Of a stretch of 17,966 nucleotides of DNA, positions 1-9,599 are shown one piece after another. The position numbers and the translations under genes were made by a program. Every line of letters begins with the position of its first letter. Positions within the stretch are counted from its first letter, which is position 1. The notes beneath the pieces were generated by a model. That model searched no databases and had not been told where the DNA came from. It worked only from the letters and a program-made list of their open reading frames with translations. The DNA is from JALYQB01 sp035640155. GTDB lineage: Bacteria; Actinomycetota; Actinomycetes; Mycobacteriales; Pseudonocardiaceae. Location: the NCBI GenBank assembly GCA_035640155.1, contig DASQWR010000137.1:1-17966 (forward strand), given 5' to 3'.

Positions 1-682
1 TCCGGGGACCGAGGAAGTCCGAGATCACCACCACCAGACCGCGGCGGCGGGGAGGCCGGCGCAGCTGCTCCAGGATGCCGGCCAGGTCGCCGCGGGTGCC
101 CTCCGCCGCGCGCGGCACCCCGGCGACCCTGCGGACCAGACCGCGGGCGTGCGGCAGCCCGCCGCGGGCCGGGAGGCGCATGGTGTCCGCACCGGTGCTG
201 ACCACGGCTCCGACCCGGTTGCCCCCGCCCCGGGTGAGGTGCACGACGGCCGCGGTGGCGGCGACGGCGAGCTCACGCTTGTCACAGTCCGCGGTGCCGA
301 AGTCCAGGCTGGCGGAGAGGTCCACGGCGAGCCAGGTCTCCAGCTCCCGGTCGGCGACGGTCTCCCGGATGTGCGGCTCGGTGGTGCGGGCGGTCACCGC
401 CCAGTCCATCCGGCGCACGTCATCGCCGGGTTGGTAGGGCCGCGTCTCCCCCGGCTCGGTCCCCGGCCCCGGGACGAGTCCGAGGTGGTTGCCCTGCAGC
501 AGCCCGTCGAGGCGGCGGCGCACGGTGAGCTCCAGAGCCCGAAGGCTCGCGTCCATCCGGCCGTCGCGCAGCGCGGGGGGCGCCCAGGACGGGCGGGCGC
601 CCCGCTCGCCGTCGGTTGCGGTGTCGGCTCGGCGCTGGCGGTCACGGAAGCTCCACCAGGTCAGCAGGTCTCGCGCGGTCAC
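1..682 (-). CDS. DUF58 domain protein (partial, C-terminus beyond window)
   Basis: Translation of the minus strand from a GTG at 682 stays open to base 1, giving 227 codons of a protein cut by the window edge. The start overlaps the moxR stop in a GTGA tetranucleotide, so the two genes are translationally coupled. The DUF58 signature RPYQPGDDVRRMDW is at residues 81-94. A von Willebrand A-like metal-site motif, VDLSASLDFG (DxSxS), follows at about 119-128. DUF58 proteins usually pair with MoxR AAA+ ATPases and are thought to act in envelope-related or chaperone-like functions; the substrate is unknown. The M. tuberculosis counterpart by position and orientation would be Rv1480. The family call is firm; the role is inferred from the family only. 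Confidence 0.9.
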   Translation of the reverse strand, partial: MTARDLLTWWSFRDRQRRADTATDGERGARPSWAPPALRDGRMDASLRALELTVRRRLDGLLQGNHLGLVPGPGTEPGETRPYQPGDDVRRMDWAVTARTTEPHIRETVADRELETWLAVDLSASLDFGTADCDKRELAVAATAAVVHLTRGGGNRVGAVVSTGADTMRLPARGGLPHARGLVRRVAGVPRAAEGTRGDLAGILEQLRRPPRRRGLVVVISDFLGPR

Positions 683-1755
683 GACCGGCCGGACACCCCG
701 GCCGCCGCGCTCGGCGCCGGACCGGCGGAGGGCCGTGCGGACACCTGTGGCAGCGGCACGGTCTGCAGTACCCGGGTGACGATGTGCTCCACCGGGACCC
801 CGTCGGCCAGGGCGTCGTAGGAAAGCACCAACCGGTGCCGCAACACGTCGCTGGCGACGTCGACGACGTCCTGCGGGAGCACGTAGTCGCGCCCGCGTAC
901 CAGTGCCAGCGCACGGGCGGCCGCAACGATGCCGAGGGTGGCCCGGGGTGAGGCCCCGTAGGCCACCCATCCGGCCACGTCGGACAGGCCGTGATCGCCG
1001 GGTGTCCGGGTCGCGACCACCAGCCGGACCACGTAGTCCACCAGCGCGTGATGCACGAACACCCGGGAGGCGACGTCCTGCAGCCGGATGAGCTCGCCGG
1101 GGTCGAGCACCTTCCCGGCACTGGGCGGGTCGACCCCCATCCGGTAGACGATCTCCCGCTCCTCCTCCACGGCCGGGTAGTCCACCTGGATCTTGAACAG
1201 GAAGCGGTCCCGCTGGGCTTCTGGCAGCGGGTACACGCCCTCGTTCTCGATCGGGTTCTGGGTGGCCAGCACGAGGAAGGGGTTGGGCGTGGGGTGGGTG
1301 CGGCCGCCGATGGAGACGTGCCGCTCGGCCATCACCTCGAGCAGCGCGGACTGCACCTTGGCCGGGGCCCGGTTGATCTCGTCGGCGAGCACGAAGTTGG
1401 CCATCACCGGACCCAGCTCGACGTCGAACCGCTCGCTGGACTGCCGGTAGATTCGGGTGCCGAGGAGGTCGGCGGGCACCAGGTCCGGGGTGAACTGGAT
1501 GCGGGCGAACGAGCCGCCGACCACCCGCGCCACCGTCTCCACGGCGAGGGTCTTCGCCACGCCGGGCACCCCCTCGAGCAGCAGGTGACCCCTGGCGAGC
1601 AGCCCCACCAGCATCCGCTCCACAAGCCGGTCCTGACCGACGATCACCCGCTTGACCTCGAACACCGTGCGTTCCAGCAGCTGGGCATCCCGCGCCGGGG
1701 TGGCGCGACCCTCGCCAGGATTCAGGGCTGAATCGGCGAAGCCGGGTTCGGTCAC
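679..1755 (-). CDS. moxR: MoxR-family AAA+ ATPase
   Basis: A 358-residue MoxR-type AAA+ ATPase, thought to act as a chaperone that assembles or activates partner proteins, often a DUF58/VWA protein such as the one encoded directly downstream. Visible motifs are Walker A GVPGVAKT (62-69), Walker B FVLADEIN (121-128), sensor 1 LATQNP (163-168) and the arginine-finger region EAQRDRF (179-185). The C-terminal lid domain follows, then a Pro/Ala/Ser-rich tail from about 335. The GTG start at 1755 is supported by a Shine-Dalgarno GAGGAGG at 1760-1766, 4 nt upstream. The stop overlaps the next start. In M. tuberculosis, moxR1 (Rv1479) follows ripA/ripB; those hydrolase genes are absent here and a broken fadD lies upstream instead. 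Confidence 0.95.
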   Translation of the reverse strand: MTEPGFADSALNPGEGRATPARDAQLLERTVFEVKRVIVGQDRLVERMLVGLLARGHLLLEGVPGVAKTLAVETVARVVGGSFARIQFTPDLVPADLLGTRIYRQSSERFDVELGPVMANFVLADEINRAPAKVQSALLEVMAERHVSIGGRTHPTPNPFLVLATQNPIENEGVYPLPEAQRDRFLFKIQVDYPAVEEEREIVYRMGVDPPSAGKVLDPGELIRLQDVASRVFVHHALVDYVVRLVVATRTPGDHGLSDVAGWVAYGASPRATLGIVAAARALALVRGRDYVLPQDVVDVASDVLRHRLVLSYDALADGVPVEHIVTRVLQTVPLPQVSARPSAGPAPSAAAGVSGRS

Positions 1756-1795
1756 GGATCCTCCTCGCGCGGGCGGTTGGCCCGTCCGGCCCGCA

Positions 1796-1826
1796 GGTAT
1801 ACCGCACGCCCCTGGGCCGGAGCCAA
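1796..1826 (-). promoter_or_regulatory. Candidate moxR-DUF58 promoter
   Basis: On the minus strand, TTGGCT (1826-1821) and TATACC (1801-1796) are separated by 19 nt. Transcription would start near 1789, leaving a leader of about 34 nt before the moxR GTG. The -10 resembles the actinobacterial TAnnnT class. The spacer is slightly long, so this is a pattern-based guess. Confidence 0.4.
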
Positions 1827-1893
1827 CCCGCCGGCTGGTGTGACGACTGTGAAGACCAGGCGCCGGGAAGATCGGGGCGGGTTTCCGGGTGGG

Positions 1894-2556
1894 TCAGTTC
1901 ACCGAGCGGCCCCGGCCCTGCCAGTAGGGCTCCCGCAGCTTGAACTTCTGGATCTTGCCGGTCGCGGTGCGCGGGATCTCGTCCCGGAACTCCACCGATG
2001 TCGGAGCCTTGTACCCGGCCAGCCGCTGCTTGCAGTGGGCGATGATCTCTGCCTCGGTCACCTCGGCACCCTCACCCCGCACCACCAGTGCCTTGATCGT
2101 CTCGCCCCACCGCTCCGAGGGCACGCCGATCACCGCCACCTCGGCCACCCTCGGATGGCCGAACACGCAGTCCTCGACCTCGATCGACGACACGTTCTCA
2201 CCACCCGTGATGATCACATCCTTCTTCCGGTCCGAGAGGGACAGGTAACCCTGCTCGTCGAGCGAGCCGCCGTCTCCGGTGCGGAACCAGCCGCCGTCCA
2301 GAACCTCGGCACTTGCCTCGGGGTTCTCCCAGTACCCCTCCATCACGACGTTCGATCGGGCCAGCACCTCGCCGGACTCCGACATCACGATCCGGGCACC
2401 CAGCGCCGGCGCCCCGGCCCGGGAGAGCCGACGGGCCCGGTCCTCGGCGGGCAGGGCGTCGTCGGCGGGCTGGACCCGGTTGAACGTCAGCAGCGGCGCG
2501 GTCTCGGTGAGGCCGTAGAGCTGGGTGAGCACCCTCTCGCATCTGCTTCGGAGTAG
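1894..2556 (-). pseudogene. 5'-truncated acyl-CoA synthetase (FadD-like) remnant
   Basis: The readable frame ending at 1894 encodes about 212 residues, only the C-terminal 40% of an AMP-forming acyl-CoA synthetase (normally 500-550 aa). It contains the A5 motif QLYGLTETAP, the A7/A8 region FRTGDGGSLDEQGYLSLSDRK and hinge, GGENVSSIEVED, and the catalytic-lysine A10 motif PRTATGKIQKFKLR. The N-terminal domain with the Ser/Thr/Gly-rich P-loop (A3) is missing. Reading upstream of the GTG at 2532, the frame hits a TGA at 2559-2557, and no ligase-like sequence continues in another frame before the acn promoter. It cannot form the adenylating active site, so I call it a pseudogene. The surviving motifs are intact, which suggests a recent deletion. 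Confidence 0.85.
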
Positions 2557-2585
2557 TCACGGTCTTGCCGGCGGGGACGCCCTCA

Positions 2586-2601
2586 CCGGACAAGCGTACT
2601 G
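2586..2601 (+). promoter_or_regulatory. Candidate AcnR operator at the acn promoter
   Basis: CCGGACAAGCGTACTG fits the corynebacterial/mycobacterial AcnR consensus CAGNACnnncGTACTG (recalled from the C. glutamicum AcnR work) at 11 of 12 fixed positions. Its right end overlaps the extended -10 element of the acn promoter, which would allow repression by blocking RNA polymerase. A related site lies at the acnR promoter (12277-12292), sharing the core GTACG-nn-TGTCC when read on the opposite strand. The sequence match is seen directly; binding is inferred. Confidence 0.75.
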
Positions 2602-2608
2602 CTAAGGT
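2600..2608 (+). promoter_or_regulatory. Extended -10 element of the acn promoter
   Basis: TGC-TAAGGT (2600-2608) is an extended -10 element of the form TGn-TAnnnT. No good -35 is visible, which is common with extended -10 promoters. Transcription would begin near 2615, giving a leader of about 104 nt before the chosen acn start at 2719. The AcnR-like operator overlaps the TG of this element. Confidence 0.55.
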
Positions 2609-2718
2609 GCGAGGGTACCGGGAGCACCGTCGTGCGCTGTGGCCCACACTCAGCCCTCGTCGTGCATGACAGCTTCTCCAGCTGCCCAGCTTCGTCGCCC
2701 ACCCCTGGAGTCTCAGAC

Positions 2719-5709
<2,991 letters not shown>

Positions 5710-5738
5710 CTCGGCCGACGCGACGGGCGAGGCGGGTG

Positions 5739-5758
5739 CGGCTCGACGAGACGAGCCG
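5739..5758. terminator. Stem-loop between convergent acnA and the TIM-like gene
   Basis: CGGCTCG (5739-5745) and CGAGCCG (5752-5758) form a perfect 7-bp GC-rich stem with a 6-nt loop, 30 nt after the acnA stop and just beyond the stop of the convergent gene. There is no U-tract, as is common in actinobacteria. It probably serves as a bidirectional terminator. Confidence 0.5.
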
Positions 5759-5776
5759 GCGCCAGGTCGCTGACGG

Positions 5777-6568
5777 TCAATCCGGCAACGGCTGACTCGT
5801 CCTCGCAGGCGGCCCTTGGCCACCCCGGTCCTGGAACGCGACCTGGTCGACGATGCGCAGGAAGTCCCGCCCGTCGAGACTGGCTCGAGTTGCCCCAACA
5901 CCGTCCAGTGTCTCGATGCCGATGAACTGCTCGACGTTGTCGGCGGTGACCGTCCCGCCGTAGATGATCTCACCCTGCTCGGCCCCGAGCTCCGTGATCC
6001 GCTTCTTCAGGTGTGCAACAGCTTTCCGCACGTGCTCCACGTCCGCCGGCGCGTCAGCACCCACTGCCCAGGCGGGCTCGTACACGATCAGCACGTCGTA
6101 CCGTCCGAGATCCACCTCGGCCAGCCCGCGGGTGAGTTGCCGCTCGGCGTGGTCGATGGCGGAGTCGGTCTGCTCGTCCTCCCCGACGAACAGGACCGGG
6201 GTGAGTCCCGCAGCGGCCGCAGCGCCCACCTTTCTGGCGATCTGCTCATGCGTCTCACCAGCGGAGCGCCGCTCGCTGTGCCCGATGAGCACGTAATCGG
6301 CCCATTCCGCCAGCATCGTCGGCGAGACCTCGCCGGTGTACGGCCCTTCGGCCTGCCAGTGGCAGTTTTGCGCGCCCAGGCGGAGCAGCCGCCGATCCGT
6401 GATGTCGGCGAGGGTTGGCAACAACGGAAAGGGTGGGCACACGATCACCGTCGGCAGCGCGCGGGTCCCGCGAGCGGAGTCCTGCAAACCTCGTTTAACG
6501 GTTGTGAAAAGTGTCACTGCTTGGCGCACCGTCGGGTACATCTTCCAGTTCGCGAGGACGTATCTCAT
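5777..6568 (-). CDS. Divergent triosephosphate isomerase-family protein
   Basis: 263 residues with a TIM-barrel isomerase fold. Catalytic residues of triosephosphate isomerase are present: N7 and K9 in ANWKM, H97 in IGHSERR and E164 in VYEPAW. Several usually invariant positions differ: CVGE is FVGE (127-130), the loop-6 hinge after the catalytic Glu reads PAWAVGADAPA without the usual TGK, YGGSV is YGGTV (203-207), and the phosphate-binding GGAS region reads GATRAS (225-230). It is also not beside gap-pgk, where the housekeeping tpiA of actinobacteria normally lies. A paralogue acting on another sugar phosphate, or a second TPI, is likely. The ATG at 6568 is chosen for its Shine-Dalgarno GGAAGAG (6576-6582) and the family start; the frame runs further upstream without similarity. 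Confidence 0.88.
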   Translation of the reverse strand: MRYVLANWKMYPTVRQAVTLFTTVKRGLQDSARGTRALPTVIVCPPFPLLPTLADITDRRLLRLGAQNCHWQAEGPYTGEVSPTMLAEWADYVLIGHSERRSAGETHEQIARKVGAAAAAGLTPVLFVGEDEQTDSAIDHAERQLTRGLAEVDLGRYDVLIVYEPAWAVGADAPADVEHVRKAVAHLKKRITELGAEQGEIIYGGTVTADNVEQFIGIETLDGVGATRASLDGRDFLRIVDQVAFQDRGGQGPPARTSQPLPD

Positions 6569-6651
6569 GTCAGTTCTCTTCCGTTCCACAGCCCACCGGT
6601 AGCGTTCCCCTGCGCGTCCCCAGCGGTGGTGGGCCGGACTCCCCGCGCTCG

Positions 6652-6686
6652 AGAGCTTGGGTGGTGCTGTGGACCACCCAAGCTCT
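6652..6686. repeat. Perfect 14-bp inverted repeat in a divergent intergenic region
   Basis: AGAGCTTGGGTGGT (6652-6665) and ACCACCCAAGCTCT (6673-6686) are exact reverse complements separated by 7 nt (GCTGTGG). It lies 84 nt upstream of the TIM-like start and upstream of the DUF397 relic/tauE. It is far from any gene end in this window, so an ordinary terminator role is not obvious. It could be an operator, a leader hairpin of the TIM-like mRNA, or a terminator left from a lost gene. Confidence 0.9.
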
Positions 6687-6700
6687 AACACCGCGGACCC

Positions 6701-6730
6701 CTGACCGGACGCACGAGCCCTCGGTACGCT
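6701..6730 (+). promoter_or_regulatory. Candidate promoter for the DUF397 relic and tauE
   Basis: CTGACC (6701-6706) and TACGCT (6725-6730) are 18 nt apart, close to the actinobacterial TTGAC/TAnnnT pattern. Transcription would start near 6737 and read through the DUF397 relic into the TauE-family gene. Confidence 0.45.
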
Positions 6731-6782
6731 TCGTGGTGGGCCGTCGCGGACGAGTACGGGCGTTGGGTGAGGAGCGAGGCAC

Positions 6783-6860
6783 GTGTCGCAGCTGACCTGG
6801 TGCAAGTCCAGCTTCAGCGAGATGGATGGAAACCGCGTCGAGTTCGACGGGCTCGGGTGA
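6783..6860 (+). pseudogene. DUF397-like N-terminal fragment
   Basis: A 25-codon frame from GTG 6783 to TGA 6860, preceded by a good ribosome-binding site (GAGGAG at 6769-6774, 8 nt upstream). It contains LTWCKSSFSEMDGNRVEF, which resembles the N-terminus of DUF397 proteins (W-x-KSS(Y/F)S ... N-C-VEV). DUF397 proteins are about 60-75 aa and usually follow an XRE-type regulator. Here the VRDSK and W-x-x-F parts are absent, the typical cysteine is Arg, and no XRE partner is nearby. I read it as a decayed relic. Because the ribosome-binding site is intact, it could still be translated and act as a leader peptide for the downstream permease. Confidence 0.6.
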
Positions 6861-6894
6861 GCCCGACCCGGCAGTGCGCAAGACGGGTGACGCG

Positions 6895-7611
6895 GTGAGC
6901 ATCTGGCTGCTGCTGATCGCCGGCGCGGTCGTGGCGCTCGGTGCCGCCGTGCAGGGTGCGGTGGGCTACGGGATGGCACTGATCATCGCACCGATCCTAG
7001 CATTGATCGATCCCACCCTCGTGCCCGTGCCAGTGCTCATGCTGGCATCGGTGCACTCGGTGCTCGCCGTGGTCCGGGACGGGCGCCACGCCGACTGGCG
7101 CGGGGTGGGATGGGCGATGCTCGGCCGCCTGCCGGGCACCGCGCTGGGCGTGCTCGCGGTGCTCACGCTGTCGCAGCGGGCGTTCAGCTTGCTGATCGGT
7201 GCCTGCGTGCTCGCCTTTGTGGGGTTGTCCCTGCTGGTCTGGCGGCCGCAACCGCGGCCGGGCTCGCTGGTGCTCGCGGGCATGGCCAGTGGGGCTGGTG
7301 GTACCGCAGCATCCATCGGCGGGCCGCCCATCGCGTTGCTCTACCAGGACGCGACCGGGCCACGGGTGCGCGGCACGCTGGCTGCCTACTTCGTGCTGGG
7401 CTCCCTCACCTCGGTGGCGGCACTGGCCGGTGCCGGCCAGGTGACCTCGGCGGTGCTGCTGAGCACCGCGGTGCTGCTGCCGTTCCTGATCATGGGCTTC
7501 GTGCTGTCCGGGCCGGCACGCCGGGTGGTCGACGCCGGCTGGACGCGGACCGCCGTGCTCGGCGTGGCCGCCGCGAGTGCCGTACTCCTCATCGCGCGGT
7601 CACTGATCTGA
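6895..7611 (+). CDS. TauE/SafE-family membrane permease (putative sulfite/anion exporter)
   Basis: About 238 residues, very hydrophobic, with roughly eight membrane segments in two halves, as in the TauE/SafE (DUF81) family. The glycine-rich repeats AVQGAVGYGMALI near the N-terminus and GMASGAGGTAASIGGPPIALL in the middle match the paired family motifs. Members export sulfite, sulfoacetate or other small organosulfur anions; the substrate cannot be read from sequence. The GTG at 6895 puts the first helix (SIWLLLIAG) at the N-terminus. In-frame starts at 6826 and 6874 would only add a polar leader and overlap the DUF397 relic. The gene converges on the ergothioneine operon, so a link to sulfur metabolism is tempting but unproven. 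Confidence 0.85.
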   Translation: MSIWLLLIAGAVVALGAAVQGAVGYGMALIIAPILALIDPTLVPVPVLMLASVHSVLAVVRDGRHADWRGVGWAMLGRLPGTALGVLAVLTLSQRAFSLLIGACVLAFVGLSLLVWRPQPRPGSLVLAGMASGAGGTAASIGGPPIALLYQDATGPRVRGTLAAYFVLGSLTSVAALAGAGQVTSAVLLSTAVLLPFLIMGFVLSGPARRVVDAGWTRTAVLGVAAASAVLLIARSLI

Positions 7612-7856
7612 GTATCACGTCGGCGACGTCGTTGCTGGCGTTAGCCGGTGACCGTCGACTGCGCCTGGGCGCTGGTCGAGCAGTACCGGCCGGGAGTGAG
7701 CCGCCGCGCACGCGGAGGTACGTGATCGACGATGGCAGTGAGGTCTACTGCAGGTTCTTCCGGAACTATTCCAACTACTGAGGATGATCAAGGTGAGACG
7801 AACTATCGCCGGTTCGGACGATTCGATGCTGTATCGGGACAGTGCTGAGTACTCGG
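7612..7856. other. Intergenic stretch between convergent tauE and egtD
   Basis: About 245 bases with no gene I can support. The part from about 7735 to 7860 is less GC-rich than its surroundings. A plus-strand frame ends at 7781 with VIDDGSEVYCRFFRNYSNY, resembling a gene tail, but I do not recognise it and it has no convincing start. Neither an egtE fragment nor a strong terminator hairpin is visible. Confidence 0.5.
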
Positions 7857-8846
7857 CTACCTGGGCTCCTCCGTTCGGTTGGCCAGGCCCAGCGCGAACC
7901 GTTCGTCCGGGTCGGTCCACCAGTGCCCGAGGTCGAACCCGGCGGCGTCGAGCTCCGCGGACAGGCCCTCGCGGCGGAACTTGCCGGACACCTCGGTGCG
8001 CATCTCCTCACCCGCCGCGAAGTGCACCCGCAGGTTCACCCCGGGCAGCTCGACAGTCATCGCCCGCCGTGCCCGCAGCCGCATGTCGATCCATTCGTGC
8101 TCCGGATCCCATCGGGCGACGTAGTCGAACGCGTCGACGTCGAAGTCCGCATCCAGCTCCCGATTCAGCACGGTCAACACGTTGCGCTCGAACTGCGCAG
8201 TGATACCCGCAGCGTCGGCGTAGGCGGCCACCATCACCGCCGGGTCGATCACCAGGCCGGCGCCGAGCAGTAGCAGCTCGCCGGGTTCGAGCGCTGCGTG
8301 CAGGGCGGTCAGGAACGCTCGGCGCTCGCCGGGATGCAGGTTGCCGAAGGTGCCACCGAGGAAGGCCACCAGGCGGCGGCCACCGTCGGCACCGGGCAGC
8401 AGGTCGAGGTGGCGGGTGAAGTCGCCGACGAGACCGTGCACCTCGAGGTCGGGGTACTCCGCGTTCACCGCCGTCGCGGCCGCGCGCAGCGCCGTCTCCG
8501 ACACGTCCTGTGGCAGGTAACGGCGCAGCTCGCCCTGCGCCCGGCAGGCATCGAGCAGCAGCCGGGTCTTCTCCGACGAGCCCGAACCGAGTTCGACCAG
8601 GGTGTCGGCACCGGCGGTCGCGGCGATCTCGGGACCGACGGCGCGCAACAGCTCCCGCTCGGTCCGGAACGGGTAGTACTCCGGCTGGGCGGTGATCTCC
8701 TCGAACAGCTCGCTGCCCCGCGCGTCGTAGAGCCACTTCGGTGACAGCCACTTGGGGTTGCTGGACAGGCCGTCCGTGGCGTCCTTGCGCAGGGCGTCGA
8801 TGCTGTCCTGCTCGGTCCAATGGACCTCGAGCACAGGTGCGGTCAT
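7857..8846 (-). CDS. egtD: L-histidine N-alpha-methyltransferase EgtD
   Basis: Trimethylates L-histidine to hercynine with three S-adenosylmethionine, the first step of ergothioneine synthesis. 329 aa (M. smegmatis EgtD is 321). Residues align with a constant offset of +3 to known active-site residues: N169 in GGTFGNL (N166), Y209 (Y206), E285 and S287 in TEVSGKFRRE (E282, S284). Tyr in PEYYP (57-58) corresponds to Y56. The SAM site is ELGSGSSEKT (85-94). The start ATG at 8846 overlaps the egtC stop (ATGA), so translation is coupled; the frame extends upstream only as a shadow inside egtC. One oddity is GAGLVIDP at 195-202, where family members I know read G-x-D-L-V-K-D-P. Last gene of the operon. 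Confidence 0.96.
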   Translation of the reverse strand: MTAPVLEVHWTEQDSIDALRKDATDGLSSNPKWLSPKWLYDARGSELFEEITAQPEYYPFRTERELLRAVGPEIAATAGADTLVELGSGSSEKTRLLLDACRAQGELRRYLPQDVSETALRAAATAVNAEYPDLEVHGLVGDFTRHLDLLPGADGGRRLVAFLGGTFGNLHPGERRAFLTALHAALEPGELLLLGAGLVIDPAVMVAAYADAAGITAQFERNVLTVLNRELDADFDVDAFDYVARWDPEHEWIDMRLRARRAMTVELPGVNLRVHFAAGEEMRTEVSGKFRREGLSAELDAAGFDLGHWWTDPDERFALGLANRTEEPR

Positions 8847-9598
8847 GGCTCCTCGATTCGGATCGGTGCCACGGTGCAGGTGGCGGGTGACGCGGTGAGC
8901 AGGTGCCCCTGGGGCACCTGCTCCCAGCCAGACCCGTGATCGGTGGGTTCGGAGGCGACGAGCACCCCGTCGCCGCCGTGCCGGACGGACAGCGCGTGGT
9001 GCACGGTGGTGGCCACGATCACCATCCCGTCGGTGAACAGCAGGTTCAGCCGGGAACCGGGCGCGGCGGCGGTCACCTCCGCGGCCACCTCGGCCAACAC
9101 GACGTCCGGTGGCTCCCCGGCCCGCAGCCGGTGCCGTACCAGCGCCCACAGCAGGGCCGCATCGGTGGGCGCGTCAAGGGTGAGAAGGTCCGCCACCGGA
9201 AGCCGGGCGGCCAGCGCGGTGACGCTGCCGGGCCAGCCGATGATCCTCCCGTTGTGGCTGAACAGCCACGGCCCGGCGGTGAAGGGCGCGCACGCCGTCT
9301 CCACGACGGGCATCCCGGGGGACGCCGAGCGCACCGCGGCGAGCACCGCGCCGCTGCGGACCGTGGGGGCCAGCGCCACGAACGAGGTGTCCGTCCACAT
9401 CGGCAACGCTCGGCGGTAGCGGACCGGTACATCGCTGCCCGGGTGGTACCAGCCGACCCCGAAGCCGTCGACGTTGATCGCGCCGCCGCCGCGCATGTCG
9501 ACCGGCGCGTAGCTCTGCCGCAGCAACGAGTGCGGCGGCGCGAGCAGCAGCGACGCGAGGTCGGCCGGTGGACCGAGGTAGGCCAGGTGCCGGCACAC
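8843..9598 (-). CDS. egtC: Gamma-glutamyl hercynylcysteine S-oxide amidohydrolase EgtC
   Basis: A class II glutamine-amidotransferase-type hydrolase that removes the glutamyl group from gamma-glutamyl hercynylcysteine sulfoxide. 251 aa. The GTG at 9598 places Cys at position 2 (V-C-R-H-L), which after removal of the initiator residue becomes the N-terminal nucleophile; this decides the start. NVDGFGVGWY and FSHNGRIIGW are the conserved Ntn-hydrolase motifs for substrate and oxyanion binding. A C-terminal region with LLFTDG follows. The start lies 1 nt after the egtB stop, and the stop overlaps the egtD ATG. Longer upstream extensions of this frame lie inside egtB and are not real. Confidence 0.95.
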   Translation of the reverse strand: MCRHLAYLGPPADLASLLLAPPHSLLRQSYAPVDMRGGGAINVDGFGVGWYHPGSDVPVRYRRALPMWTDTSFVALAPTVRSGAVLAAVRSASPGMPVVETACAPFTAGPWLFSHNGRIIGWPGSVTALAARLPVADLLTLDAPTDAALLWALVRHRLRAGEPPDVVLAEVAAEVTAAAPGSRLNLLFTDGMVIVATTVHHALSVRHGGDGVLVASEPTDHGSGWEQVPQGHLLTASPATCTVAPIRIEEP

Positions 9599-9599
9599 G

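Noticed and set aside
75..820. Long plus-strand open frames over the DUF58/MoxR region
   Set aside because: Shadow frames caused by high GC; the minus strand carries clear DUF58 and MoxR motifs.
2632..2718. Upstream ATG start for aconitase
   Set aside because: It adds 29 residues without similarity and lacks a ribosome-binding site; the GTG at 2719 has GGAG 8 nt upstream.
7722..7781. Tiny plus-strand frame ending VIDDGSEVYCRFFRNYSNY
   Set aside because: The ribosome-binding site spacing is too short and no family is recognised; too weak to call a gene.
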